Notes: generated from the sequence alone by a model not told the origin. A DNA stretch of 64,000 nt from Ganoderma boninense (GCA_002900995.3 CM035304.1:2512823-2576822); one strand, 5' to 3'. Positions 11,758 through 24,603 are shown, counted from the first letter of the stretch. Program-made: numbers and translations.

Positions 11758-14700
11758 GTCCACTCCTGGCGTGCCTGAGTTGACTGACATACGCGGCGGC
11801 ACGAAACTCTCAGTGGATGAGGCGGCTTGTTCCGAAGCTATGGATGAATGTTCGCGGAATCGTATTTGAGTACTAGTAAGAAGTAGTAAGAACATCGAAT
11901 TCGAAAGTCCGAAGATTTTCAGGCGGAGAGGCTCTTGGGCGTGATGGGCGTCCCGATAAAGCGAGATGCGATCAAAAGGTATGCTTAACCATGACGGCGG
12001 CTTGAAGGAGGGGCAAGATTGACACAATTTTGGATGTGCTGATACATAGTAAGGTGCCAGTACTTGAAGAACGATAACTGCAAGTACACCGCTCAGGGTA
12101 AACCTGAGCGGCATCCTCTTCCTCCCCTTTGACCTGACAAGCACAGTACAGACACCTCCAACCTGCCCCCCTCCCCCAAGGGTTGGCGTGTTTGATGGTC
12201 ACCATAGTTTGCCTGTAACTCGTGCTCCATTCATCATGTGCCCGAGTGTAGTTCTGCTGAAAGGACTACAGGCCTATAGAAGATATGTCTGCATCGCGAT
12301 CGCAAGCGCCTTGTCACAGTGCCGTCGTCTTAAAGGTCTCGATCTTCTCCTGGTACATGGAGATGGATATTAGATACCTAAAGATATGAACATCTGTGCA
12401 CTGCACCTGAGTGTGGAAACCGCCATGCTAGGATGTCGGCCGCGAAATGCCACCAGACGCAAAAAGACCTGTTAGCCTAACGCTACCCCTGCCGCCACAC
12501 TGTCCCTTACATCGTGCATCGGACCTACCCAACTGGTCACAGCCTACACGCTTTACGTACGTATCCCACGTCGGAAACAGCGCAGTCCTGAGGTGTGCAG
12601 TTGCAACTTGTATATATTCGTCGGAACTTAAACGCACTCAACTTCACACTGCCAGGCGTCCCATTGCCAAGCACTCATACTTCCCACACACCCGCAAGTA
12701 GTCCGCAACCCCTCCTCATGGAGGCGGACATTTACTAGGTCAATAGGGGGCATATAACTTGTCCTCTGATACACGAAGTATCTCGTCGGAAACTGCCCCG
12801 CCGCGACCTGCCCTGACCCGCAGGAGGCAGTTGCCCTTGGGTAATGCCAACCCGACGGGTAGTAAATAGAGTGACTCACCCGGCGACATGCAACACGCCC
12901 GCACCGCCCTCACCATCCTCCCCGTGCCGGTACCCATAGAATGGTGAGAAGACTTATCAAGTTCCAGTGTCGACAAGGCCGCAGGTGACATCACTAAGTC
13001 GCTTACGCAGCAAATGTGGGAGGGGGCGATTGCATGGTCTCACTACCCGCTCGAACCCTGCAACCACGAGTCAGCATCCGCCCACAGCTCCACCACGACC
13101 CTTTCGCATAAAAATCCAAGTCGTATCTCAACATGGAGAGTGGCTCCCAGAGAGCTGCTCCGATCAGTCCCTTGACTTCGGAGCGATCGCACGCAGTAGA
13201 AATAGTACGACGTGTAACGCATAGCGCACCGCGTGACTCCGAGTCTTCGTGTGCCGCTTCTGAAAACATGGCGTATGCATTGAAGAAGAGATACACGTCC
13301 TGTTCATGTGCCAGGACCCGCGCTTCAGGACCCTGCGGGAAGAGCCCTTCAGTAAGATGCGAGGCAGGTTCCGAGTCAACTTCACAGACCTATTACAACA
13401 TTCTCCCATGCCTCCAAGATTGGGAAGCTGTGTTGCGGACCGTAGCTTGCTGAGGATAACAAATACCACGGACTCACCGTTTATCTGTGGTCCTAATTCT
13501 GCGACCGCGGTGCACTCAATACCCTGTCGAGCATGGCAGGTCAATGATGCTGGCGACGTAGGCTGGGCGGAGGTGCCAGGCGCACCTTTCGGGATGAGGC
13601 AAAGAAGTAACGATGCCCAGACTCCGAGTCGAACAGCGCAGTTCTGAGTCATATTCTCAACCCCATACATTCGGGTATCGCGAAGTCCTGTCAATGTCAT
13701 TTTTCTGCATTGTGCTGGCGGTTGCAGTGTGCAGACGTACGTACGTCAAGCTGCATGTACCCACCAGGTCAACTTCGCGGCCATATGATCGATCAGGCCT
13801 TCTGAAGAAGCCGAACTTGTCGGAGCTGGAACTTAGTTTCCTACGGAGCGCCTGCGGCGAGAGCCCCAGCAACACTTCGTCGCTTGTACCAGCAACAACC
13901 GGTAATCTCCAGAGGAAGACGTATTGAGAATCCTCGCGCTTCATACACCCCCATCTTCTTTGGCTGCGCCGTCAGCCATACTTGGATATCGTGGCCCGGT
14001 ATTTTGGGACGTGTGGAGGTAACTTACACGATATCAGGGGCCATATCTTCGGACCGAGTTTGCTCCCACTTGCAGGTTAGGTTGTGCTGAGTTCCTTGCA
14101 TAGGTATCAACAAGGTGGCGACTTGCGAGCCTTCCATGCTTCCACGGAATCGATCGGAAAGGCCGCCTCATCATGCCCGCGACAGCATTCAGGTTGCGTC
14201 CCACGGGATTTCTCCCTGTGCTTGATCACCCAGTGGCTCGAGGCTGCAATGTAGGTGCGTGGACATTAAGATTCAGGAATGCCTTGTTCGACCGTTGTAA
14301 CCACAATTGGGGTTGATACGTACCAGCGCATCCCATGCCTCCCCGCGGAGTACGTACTAGTACATCAAGCAAAGCGCTCGGCGACTCGCGATTGGAGGGT
14401 GATGCCTTCAGCTGAGTCGTTCTGTAAATGGGCGGAATATTTTCTGGTAGCAGGATCCACGCGGCCTGTGAGTATCTTCGAGCATCTCTGTCCAAAATTA
14501 GTTAGTCGCTGAAACTTTTTACGGAATCCAGACGACTGAGAGCCTCACAATGGCTGCAAGCATTCATCTAAAGACCTCGAAACGTACGTCTCGGAGAACC
14601 CGTGCAGGTTTATCCATGAATAAGTAGAGATCTCCTCGGTCATATCTCCCGCTCGTAGCTCCAGTTCCATTCATCCCTTCGCCATGGAGGGATTCTGTAT

Positions 14701-15640
14701 TTGACCCGCCTCCAGGTCGTAGCAGTGCTGGGGCGGCATACCAGAAAAGAAACATCGGTAGCGGTGAAGTAATTTCATCACGACCTGATGCGCGTGTCTG
14801 TGTGCCGCCTAGTGTCGCGCTGATTCTGCTTCTTCGGGTCGAGATACCATAGACTGGTTGACCCTCGTCCGAGTCCTAGAGGAATGACGGATTTACGAAA
14901 GAGCGGCCCAAATATTAATAATTACCCGATGCACAACATTTCCTACAGCACCTGATTGACAGCCGGGTCTGGATCTATACCGTCCGAACTTGTTATTTTA
15001 CGTGTGATCCCGGGCAGAGGGTATCCCTGCACTCTTACGGCTCCCGTGAACGACGATCAATGAAGTTCTTCTCCTCGTTGGCGCCTTTCTTTTCATCTCA
15101 CCTGTCATATTAGGCCTGAATTTACGACTGACGACTTCTTGTCGCAGTGTGTTCGGCTCCCCGACAGTCGAAGAATTCTCAAAGCCCCCCGAGTCGGCAT
15201 GCAGGTGTGCCCCGCGACTAGGTTCAATATCACCATAAGCAAATCCTTACCGACTTCATGGCGTACCTCCGGGGGCGAATTTTCACATCTCCGATGCGAG
15301 GTGAAATTGGGCGAGTCTGCAAGTTCGAGCGCCTCGAGGGCACATCGACGGTCACTGGCAGCTTCCGGGCCACTTCTTCCTTTGTTTCGCGACCGGAAAC
15401 ACCGCACCAACACCCTCTATCGTTAGGAAATCAGATAAAGAAGTCGAGGAACTGATATTGACCGGTCTTTCAGGTTTTCGCCACACCCAATCGGCTGAGG
15501 TTTGCGGAAGGACACATCATCGTTGCATCGGAGCATTCCAGAACCGCCCAGCACGGAACGTCGGCTGAGCCATATCTATGACGGAACTGGGGGGACTTCT
15601 TCCTCTTTGACCCCGAAAACTCTAATAATGCAGAACGAGC
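11758..15640. other. long stretch without a supportable gene
   Basis: Frames of 60-178 codons occur on both strands and overlap each other, as expected by chance in GC-balanced DNA. None shows a domain, membrane segment or consistent splice pattern. Confidence 0.45.
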
Positions 15641-15725
15641 AGTCTGTGCAATCCAACCAGCACGATGCGACAGGGCGCTTACAGCACCGCCCCCGTCGCA
15701 TCGTGCTGGGTGGATTGCACAGACT
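15641..15725. repeat. 31-bp near-perfect hairpin with 23-nt loop
   Basis: Arm 1 (15641-15671) and arm 2 (15695-15725) are reverse complements over 31 bp with a single mismatch. The loop is 15672-15694. Each arm starts or ends with AGTCTGTGCAATCC-type sequence. A transcript in either direction would form a long stable stem. Confidence 0.9.
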
Positions 15726-16186
15726 GGCGGGAAGGCTCATCCAGGGATCCCGCACTGTTCTCGAATCCGGACAATTTTGGTCAAAAAATGGCCTCAGGAC
15801 AGGAGATGCGACCCAGCGACACCCGATCGGATCCAGCCTCCACCACCTGTTGTCGAGGGTCCTGAAGACCTGAGTCCAAACGGCGTGTTGGGGTCTCTCG
15901 TGGGTTGTGTAGCTTGTGTTAGATTAGGTAAATCCATGCTCTTCTCAGTCGTCCTCCCACGCGCATAGTACCTGGGAAGTGAAGGCTGAATGCCGGAACT
16001 GGCATGTTATGGTATGGCCGAGGTGCACCTTGTGGCTTCTGCCGCATAATGGAGACGTGAAGGGCATGTTTACGACTTTTTGGCTGGCCTCTGAATTCGC
16101 GCAGACAAATAAAAGTCCTCCATGTCGCCGTCAAGAGCTCTCCAACTCCTCGCCTCTCTTCCTTGCAACCGTACGGACGCTCTCCC

Positions 16187-18004
16187 CACCATGAACCAAG
16201 GCGTTTACCCCCAGGAGAACACCCAGCCTAACTACGACGGACCTTATACGACTAACAAAAGTTATGCGCTGGCTTCGGCGCTCGATGAACAACACGTCTT
16301 CCCACCGCACACCACTGCCCCACCTCCCCGCCACCGCCGCCGTTACCCTCCCTCCTCCTCCTCAGCCACCAGCCACCGACGGACAGCGCTCCTCCTTCCG
16401 TTCTTCTTCCTCCCCCTCCCCTCCCCAACCATCAGCCCCGTACTTCTCCCCTTGCGCCCCTGGAAGGAGCCCTCACCGCTGACACACACTCATTTTCTTC
16501 TCCCGCGCTACCTGATCGCATACCCCTCGCCAAGACTCCATCGACGTTCTCTGTCAACAATCCTCGTATGATCAAGCATCTCTGCTCTACCGTCAAGGGA
16601 CAACCTCAGCTAGTGAAGGCTATGCGGGACGGGACTGCCTCGGAGAGGCAACTTGTGATGGTGGGCCGACGTATGTACGAACGACCCGACGTCGAGGGCA
16701 GTTCGTCCCCGCCTGATCGAAAGCTCTACCGTCGAGCTGCAAGTGATGTCTTTGCTTTGTACGTCGTCGACATTGTCACTTCGCCAGCACAGTAGCAAGT
16801 CTAACACCCTTTGTCAGCGTTCACACTACGATCACAAGATGGGTCTCATCGTGGCGCCACAAGGTTCCAGATATCGATGAAAGCCAGGCTGATCGCAACG
16901 ATCGTTTGCGGGCAGAAGCATGTGAGTCCTGGCTGGAAGATCCGACATGGTAACCTTTATTGATAATATGTTGTATGGGAATAGTCAGTTGTCAGCCAGA
17001 CGAGAACATGGCCGCCTGGAAAGACGACGCCGTGGAAGCCTTTGGCCAATCAGACTCGTTTTGGGATATCCGTGAAGGCGGCGTCAACAACTCGATGGGC
17101 CTCTTTCGGGATGCCGCCTCATCCACGTCCTCGCTCGGGGTACGGACGCCCGGGCCTGCTATTCTGTTGTCGGCTGTGAAGCCCGTGTCCAACGGTTTGC
17201 CGAAAGGTGCGTTCAACTCGTATGAGGCGCAGCCAACAACGCTGATCCGTGTCTTTCTTCCTCCGGAATTGTTTATCCACGCGGTCGCAGTTGTCGCCAG
17301 TCCTTCCCGTCTCGATTCTTCCAATGCCCATCAAGCATTGAATAGCTCTCTCGGGAGCAGTGTCGTGATAACCTCTCCCATTTCTCCTGACTCCATCCAT
17401 ACACCTTCGATCTCAGAACTCATGTCTCCACTTGAGAGGGACAGACAAGTCCCGATGACCACGGAGGAGCATATCACGATGCGGGAGCATAGTCGCATGA
17501 GGGCAGAGTTCTACCGGTATCTACAGCTGAGGGAAATGAACCACCTGTTGGGTGCCTTACAGAGCGCTTCGCATGATGGCATGATGGATGCAAAGAAGGC
17601 TGGCGATACATTCCTGCAATTTGGGGAGCGGCTATTGGGGTCGAACGACTCGATTCGTCAGGAAGTAAGTTCTCTTCAGCTTTCGTTGCAACTTGCAGAT
17701 TGTCGTCCATCTTGCACCGCCTAACATTCGATCCCTGTAGGTTCCGACGATGGATGTAACAATTGCACTCTCGCCCCCTCGTCGTACAGCCCCAGCTCGT
17801 CGTTCGGCACCTTCCTTGCCCTCTCCTCGACGTCAGGCGATGGAGTCAGGAAACATCGGTCGTCCTTTCGCATCCTCGTCTTCCTTGATGCTCCATTCTA
17901 TTCGAAATTCCTCCACTAGGGTTGACGGTCGCCGGGGCGATAGGGGTTCTCCCTATGGCGGCTCGGGGAGCGGTAGTCGGGCATTCAGGGGAGATGGTGT
18001 ATAG
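16187..18004 (+). CDS. multi-exon protein of unknown family
   Basis: The plus strand shows a chain of exons. The first has ATG at about 16190 (MNQGVYPQENTQ), followed by a Pro/Ser-rich region whose exact splicing I could not settle. An exon covering about 16540-16758 follows, then introns at about 16759-16817 (GTACGT...GTCAG) and 16921-16982 (GTGAGT...AATAG). A long exon runs about 16983-17664, an intron 17665-17740 (GTAAGT...CTGTAG) follows, and the last exon ends at TAG 18002-18004. The long exon carries a helical patch (REHSRMRAEFYRYLQL, then REMNHLLGALQ). The tail is Ser/Arg/Gly-rich. The layout (short globular N-part, helix, disordered tail) is clear; the function is unknown. Confidence 0.55.
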
Positions 18005-19555
18005 TTTGTTGTGTATTGTTACGTCTACCATCCAGACCTGCTATACCCCGCTGACCGCTTTCGCATTCCTCATAGCGGATCCGAACATTCATACTTTTTA
18101 TCTCAGATTTTCAGTTCCGTCTGGGACCCCATCCTATTTGTACGGGTTCGCTTGCGTTCCTGCTCTTGCTCTCATCGTATCACGTTGCCCCCATGCGCAC
18201 TCTCCCTTCTATATTTACTCGTGTATTCAATATTCCATCACTGCATCAATACGCCATTATTCTCCTCTAGGGAAGCTTCAAGTGGTCGGACGTCCGAACC
18301 CAGACGGAGCTCTTCGTCATCAGCGGCTCATCCGCCCGTGCTAACGGCATCTCATCGACGTCTACATACGATGTTTATCATCAAGAGATTCGTCGGGTCC
18401 GGCGACTGGTAGAATGATCAAGGTATGTCCAGCTGTACCGCGTTGTTGAGACGGTTCATTTGTCCACCGTGACTATTATGGTCTCGGATGCAGCGTATGC
18501 ATATGTTACCACCGGACTGGCGACCTCTCGACCAGCGACCCTTTTCTTTGACTTCCGACCTCGCTCCTCGACGTTGCCTTTCATCTCGGGATTTCCTCTC
18601 GACGTCGTCCTTCGTATTTTCGACTCTATCTCGTCGCTCCTCGCCCCTCGGAGTACCTTCACGGCCGAATTCAGTCTGCTTACGCCTTGCCGCAGCCACA
18701 GGTCCGTGCGATTGCGACTGTCTCGATTTTGGGCCCTGCTGGCAGTATGGGTTGTCTCGAACGACATTCGCGGGCAGCAACTCCGCCTCTGAGTCGTAGT
18801 GGCAGTGAAGGAAGCAACGACGATCAACGTGTAGAGTACCGTATCCCTTCAAGCCGTTTTCAGGATAAAATACGGACTCGAGCGGTAGGGCAGTACACGC
18901 AGTGGGATTCAAGCAGGAACTCACACGGGATGTCTTACTTTGTCTGAAGCAGCAAATCATGGACCTGTTCGCGTTTTACGCAAAGCAGAAGCAGGCAGGC
19001 AAAGTGAGCATGGCTATGAGCATGAATCTGCCCCGTGAGCTCACGGTTTACTATTTATCAGGGAGATGAGGCAGCAGCAGCAGTAGCAGCAGCGAATATA
19101 CTTTGTGCTGCTCCTCCAATGTTTCTTCCTTTAAGTCCAGGCTCCATTCGCGGTCTCTGCACCCGCTCCCCTTGCTTACAAGTTCAACAGACCATCGCAC
19201 CTTCGGACTTCTCACTTACAGTGTGTCTAGGTCTATCATCACTTTTCACTAGACTCGTCTCAGGGCGAGAAACGCATATGTCGTAGATGGGCGGAGCAGT
19301 AATTTGGAGAAATGTGGGTACCGCGGGACGTACTGTTATGATGAGCTATGGTGTTCGAGGTATCTAGCCACAGATGACCCGAGTCTAGGAGGTGCTACTC
19401 GTGATGCTGTCCTTGAATACTTCTTCCGTAAAAACAGCTGTAGAAAGGCCAAGCTTGAGTAAACCGCGTCTTGTCGATTTCGGGATACGCAGCTTGTGAA
19501 ATTGGATCCTATCACTCGCTATAAAACCTCCTTTCCTCTGTTAGAAGTTTAAGAC
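18005..19555. other. coding-like fragments, no gene model
   Basis: Ser/Arg-rich open stretches on the plus strand, one after a CTCCTCTAG acceptor at about 18270 and one at about 18650-18870 ending VEYRIPSSRFQ, may belong to a second gene or an extension of the 16.2-18.0 kb gene. I could not join them. A short CAG run lies near 19070-19090. Confidence 0.3.
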
Positions 19556-22410
19556 TCACGCGTGATCAATTAAACCTGCGGCCTGAGCGAACCAACGTCT
19601 ACCTTTCTTCGTTCGGGAGGTTGGATTGGCACATAGGGGACATTGATATTCTGCCCGTGGTTGATCTCCAGTTCCTTCCGGCGCTGAAGCGATCGGCAGT
19701 ATGGTCTTTTCGCAGTCCTTCCTCGCCTGCTCAAGCCCCTCGAAGATTAAAGGATCACGATCGTCCCGTGATTCAGTCGAAGCACCGTTATCTCCTGGCT
19801 TATGAACCTCAAGTAATGTTGAAACGGTGGATGCTACGCATTCAGAGGGCAACAGCTTGTAAACGTCTGAAATTGCAAGATCGCCCTCAGGCGGGAGGTC
19901 GCGGGGAGTGTTCTCGATATCTGACCTGGAAATTGTGAGAAATCATATTGATATCGCCTGTGAATATGGACGACACCTATGCGAGATATTCGCCAGCAGC
20001 ACTTCGGTGCTCTCCCAAGTGTGAAGCAGCATGACATTCACAGGTAAGACTTCCTCTGGGAAGCCGTCTACTGCAAGCCTCTGTTTGCGAAATTCCTCCG
20101 CCAGGCCTTGACATCGCGCTACATTCTCAGGGCTTACGAAATCGCATGCCACCTTGATGCAGTCGGCTTGATTCGACACCTGTTGGAACGTCAACATGGG
20201 AGAGTATCGCACAGTAGATTGACTACCTGGTGAGCACTTCCCGCCGGTATGAACACTGCCTCGCCGACATGCTGGCGCACAACGTATGGGAAAACTTGAT
20301 ACCCCGTCGCCAACTCGTCTAACATATGCGGAGTAAGGTAAATGGATTGGTTGTGGATTGGGTCCCCTGCGGTGTCTTTGAGAGTTGGATGACGTTCTCG
20401 GAAGTATTGGCGGATGCGATCAGTGTCGTCTGGCAAGAATATCTGCCAAGTTGCATATCCACTCGCTCCGGCGATATTCTTGCCAGCGTATACCATCACG
20501 TTCACTGCATCAGCTGAGTCGAGATGCAGCCTTGTTGAACCGTTGTGATTCCTGTCGAGGACGGAGGCGTAGGCATTGTAAATTTTGGGACCTTAATAGA
20601 CAGAGGGTTATTGGAATTGCAACCACACGGACAGCACACCACTTACCAAGATCTGGAGGTATCGAATTCCGTGGAAAATGCGAAGCAAGGTTGTACATGC
20701 CGTTGGGAACGCAGTAGTCAGGTACTGGAACCACTTGCATGAAGTCGTCTAAGAGCTCAGGAAACACGTCTTTGAAGTGCTCCTTGGGCGGCCAGTCCTG
20801 AGAGTAATGACGTCAATAAAGTAAAGACGTCAGAAACAAACACCCTCACCTTCAAGCGCAGTATTCGACTCCCTGGATCACGGGGTTGGCCAAACCCGGA
20901 AAAAAACCGCGCCACCGTGAAATCCGGTAGGGATTCACCGGTCTCACAGTCTTCAACTTCGCAAGTATGATTTCCGTAATATTTGACGAAATATTCGGGG
21001 CTCCATGAGATTTGCAGATCAAGGTGGACGCCCGACACAACAATTGGAACTTGGCGCGACCAGTGCTTCTGGAATAAGGTGAGTGTGAGCTCAAGCTTGG
21101 TGAACCTTTGAACATCGTGATGGCGACCGTGGGTTAGTCTGGCGGCATGCTCCGGATTTTCGTTGGGGACTATTCCTTGGTCCGCCGCGCTATAATATAA
21201 TCAGATAATAGCAAAAGGTAATAGGAAGACATGCCAGACCTTGAGATCGCTTTCATGCCTGCTATCATCTTTTTGAGTACTTCCTTTTCGAAGCGACTGC
21301 AAAGAGCGAACTCCTTCTGAGCATGACAGATCCCAGGAACAATCTAATGCCGCGCGATTCAGGGAAACGCAGGAGCTTATAAAGTGGATATTCTCACCGT
21401 GTTCATGTCGTCGCGCTGAACTGGAAAGCATGAGATGCAGAACTCCATTGCGCAGGTCGTGCAAAACAGATTGCTTCCAAACAGTTGGGTATCACAACGA
21501 TCTGGGGAGATAATGAGTACCACCGAGCCCGAGAATAAGATGGTTAGCCGCACCACACGTTGCTCGGAGTTTCACCTCACGGCGTCGAAATATGTGCTTC
21601 CGTTGCATCTGCTGCAGGTCCAGCTCCAATGTGGGAAGCAGAAGTTTTGCGCATAGAATCTGTGTCTCTAGTCAAGTACAAAATCTCAGAGTCATTAGAG
21701 AGGAGCGCACCCTTTTCATTTCTATGATAGCTTGGGTGTGTTTGTCCTTGTACACGACTCTCAAGCCAGGATCCACTTCTGGCTTCATGTCTCGGAAATC
21801 TACATGAAGTCGTCCGCTTGCTTGATCCCGGACGATTATTCGAAAATCTAAAAAACGTAGTCATCAGAAGTCCTAGAACGCCACGTGAAACTAACACTCA
21901 CCTTGAAATCTGCAGTCTGCATCAGCAGCCTCAGCGGCCTTCTTCGACGGGTATGGCAGACAAGCCCCACACTTCGAAAGGGAGATCTTGTACATCCGTT
22001 TAACGCTGGGTATCACCGCGTGGCATAACTGCTGTTGAACATATACAACGTCCATGCCAATCTACGAGGTATCTGCCCGAAGGTAAGAAAAAGGAATTGG
22101 TGTGGGAGGCTGACGAGGATGGACAAGGTTACGGTGGACAGCATTTCGCGCGCGTGGAACCAGTGATCTGAACACGTGGCAAACTCAACCAACGGCAGTG
22201 GCACATCCCACATCATTGCAGCACGATGAGTCGCCTCACAGGTGCGAGCACAAGAGCTGGTATCCTGCCAGCAACTAGTATTGAAATATTGGCTTTGTAC
22301 GTCGGGGAAACCAGAGTACAATCAACTACGGACGTGGCAGGAGTAGAGGAGAAGTCCACGCCGACAACGCGATCGGCGGGGCGAGAGGAAATGGCGTGAC
22401 GAGCAGTCAT
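19556..22410 (-). CDS. KDM3-type JmjC domain protein with zinc fingers (putative histone demethylase)
   Basis: About ten exons can be joined in phase on the minus strand. In order they give an N-terminal region and SKCGACLPYP, then RVVYKDKHTQ. A Cys-rich finger follows with CSRC, FCTTC and EFCISCF. After that come SRQVPIVVSG, LKDWPPKEHF, FPELLDDFMQ and the JmjC core. The core has the GPKIYNAYAS run, the Fe-binding H-x-D in TRLHLDSADA, and the distal His in FIPAGSAHQ, followed by CIKVACDFVSPEN. This order matches KDM3/JMJD1 proteins, which are Fe(II)/2-oxoglutarate H3K9me1/2 demethylases in the nucleus. The last exon adds CPLC with a His near the end, possibly a further zinc finger. The gene may continue, because GTGAGT overlaps the apparent stop at 19556. 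Introns are 45-165 nt. The ATG at 22410 is my best start. Catalytic residues look complete; activity is inferred. Confidence 0.85.
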
Positions 22411-22465
22411 TGAGGACTAAGGAACAATCACGACGACACCGACGTCATACACGAAATCCCACACC

Positions 22466-22933
22466 ATGACCACACAGCGAGTCCGACAACACCAGGAGCG
22501 CCGCCCCCTAGCGTTCTACCAAGTTGGTGGAGACCTCCGTGTCTCGATCCTCCCGCGTCCATTCCACCTCATTCATTCGCTACTCCTCCTCCACAGATCT
22601 TCCCTTTCTCTCCAGGTCGACATCCATCGCTTAGTCGCCAATCCGCCCCATGGACTCACCCTTCAGGCCTCCGCTCCCGGCCCGGGTCCTAGTTCGCCCT
22701 CCCCCAAATATCCTCCAAGTTCGAGCCCGACCACGTCCATGTCAGACTCTCACGGACATACGCACCGTAGCGGCACGCGCCGTGTCACCCTGGGCATGCC
22801 GTCGTCCAGGCCCTCTGCCGTAGGACGACGTAGCAGCCCACAGGGACAGAGACTTGCTGCTCTCCCGCAGTCGGCCTCGCGACGCTCATCACAGGATTGG
22901 GACCTAGAAGATCCGGAGAGGACGACAGCTTGA
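22466..22933 (+). CDS. Ser/Pro/Arg-rich hypothetical protein
   Basis: A 155-codon frame with ATG at 22466, divergent from the JmjC gene with only 55 bp between the two proposed starts. The N-terminal third has a hydrophobic LIHSLLLLHRSSL stretch. The rest is low-complexity Ser/Pro/Arg, likely disordered. Part of the hydrophobic stretch may be intronic. Confidence 0.3.
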   Translation: MTTQRVRQHQERRPLAFYQVGGDLRVSILPRPFHLIHSLLLLHRSSLSLQVDIHRLVANPPHGLTLQASAPGPGPSSPSPKYPPSSSPTTSMSDSHGHTHRSGTRRVTLGMPSSRPSAVGRRSSPQGQRLAALPQSASRRSSQDWDLEDPERTTA

Positions 22934-23337
22934 AGGACATAAGGGGTTTGGGCAACGGTACGCAGTGCGCAGCGTGGGGTAGAACGGAGCTCATGACAAC
23001 GTCCACATACACACGTCCATACGGCAACATAGATCGACGAACTGAGAAGAAAAAACTTAGTACGAACTTCGATTCCTGACCATTGCCCTACTCACCGATG
23101 GGTCACGCACAGCTTGTTCGTACGGGAACTTCAGTAGATTCGATTACTAGGGCGACGAAAGATGGATCAGCCGCGATCGTCGCCTACAGCGCTGAGGTGA
23201 CAACTTCAAGCCATGCTTGCAGCTGCACATTACCAACATCCGAGAACAATACGGCCTTTCGGTGGTATCACTGGACGACTCAGGAGAGTCAGCGGTCGGC
23301 ATCTGGCTCTACTGCCAGAGCCGCCGCATGCCCAAAG

Positions 23338-24030
23338 CCTCGACATCGCGCTCCTGGCCATCGCCCCACGCCCGGATCCCTGCACGACGTCCAGCACCCG
23401 TGCAGCACGTCCGTAAACAGTCCGCGGGGCCCCAGCCAGCCAGCCAGTAGCGGCAGACAAGCGACCCAGAGGATCGCCGGCGGGCAGCTGGCAGTGGAGC
23501 CAGAGCCGCCGACCATTGCCTCACGCGCGGACCCTACACGACGTCCAGCACCTGTGCAGGACGCGCAAAGCCTCGACCGTCGCGCTCCTGGCCATCGCCC
23601 CACGCCCGGATCCCTGCACGACGTCCAGCACCCGTGCAGCACGTCCGTAAACAGTCCGCGGGGCCCCAGCCAGCCAGCCAGTAGCGGCAGACAAGCGACC
23701 CAGAGGATCGCCGGCGGGCAGCTGGCAGTGGAGCCAGAGCCGCCGACCATTGCCTCACGCGCGGACCCTACACGACGTCCAGCACCTGTGCAGGACGCGC
23801 AAAGCCTCGACATCGCGCTCCCGGCCATCGCCCCACGCCCGGATCCCTGCACGACGTCCAGCACCCGTGCAGCACGTCCGTAAACAGTCCGCGGGGCCCC
23901 AGCCAGCCAGCCAGTAGCGGCAGACAAGCGACCCAGAGGATCGCCGGCGGGCAGCTGGCAGTGGAGCCAGAGCCGCCGACCATTGCCTCACGCGCGGACC
24001 CTACACGACGTCCAGCACCCACGCAGGACG
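23338..24030 (-). repeat. tandem array of about three 233-bp units
   Basis: Unit starts (CCTCGA followed by CGCGCTCCTGGCC or a variant) lie at 23338, 23571 and 23805, giving periods of 233 and 234 nt. The 1-nt difference is a CAT/CCGT variant. The third unit is cut at about 24030. Each unit carries ACGACGTCCAGCACC twice. The left inverted-repeat arm has only about 1.2 units. Confidence 0.9.
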
Positions 24031-24603
24031 CGTGGTAGAACCGAGGCTCCCAGTCAACCGTCGCCCTGCACACGTCTTCGCAACTTCGCCGAACGAAGCA
24101 ACCCGTACAGCCCGATATGCCTCTGGCAGCTCAGAAATAAGGGAACAGATAAGTTAGACTCACTTGCATCCCCAGACCGTCTAACACCGCAACCTTTCCG
24201 CGCCGTGCAGTAAAAGGCGCATCGCCCAGCATTCCAGAGTTGGAGATGTCGCCAGTGGTGGTCGGAGAGCCCTCCAGCCGCTGCTTCGCGGCTTGAATCT
24301 CGACCTCGCAAATGGCACCCGATGTGGCAGCAATCCGTCAAAACTCGGACGCATATGTCGTCCCTTCAGTTCAATGGTCAGTGGCGGCAGGCACTGAAGT
24401 ATACATAGACGAACCGTGAGGGGTCAGCGACCGACCATCGTTGCTTTCCAAGAGGCAGGGGGCAGCAACAGCATCCAGGCGAGCCTTGAGCTTGAGGCCT
24501 TGAGGCGACGATCACAACGGGAGGACACCAGTCGACGAGTTGTTGACGACCGTCGTCGTGGTCGAAGGGATGTGACCATGGGCGCTCGCAGCTGATGGCG
24601 TGG
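23744..24603 (-). repeat. right arm of the large inverted repeat
   Basis: Reverse complement of 2488-3347, essentially without indels. Homology stops at the CGCCATCAG/CTGATGGCG junction near 24600, next to a TCTTCTA microsatellite. Confidence 0.9.

Noticed and set aside
13164..13700. 178-codon minus-strand frame
   Set aside because: It overlaps several equally long frames on both strands and has no domain, no splice logic and no compositional signal.
19830..22410. Reading the JmjC gene as part of a transposon
   Set aside because: Catalytic residues, intron phases and zinc-finger order are all preserved as in KDM3 genes. No terminal repeats flank it.
23083..23883. 266-codon plus frame and its 212-codon minus counterpart
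   Set aside because: Both are products of the 233-bp tandem array. Repeated units keep several frames open without coding meaning.
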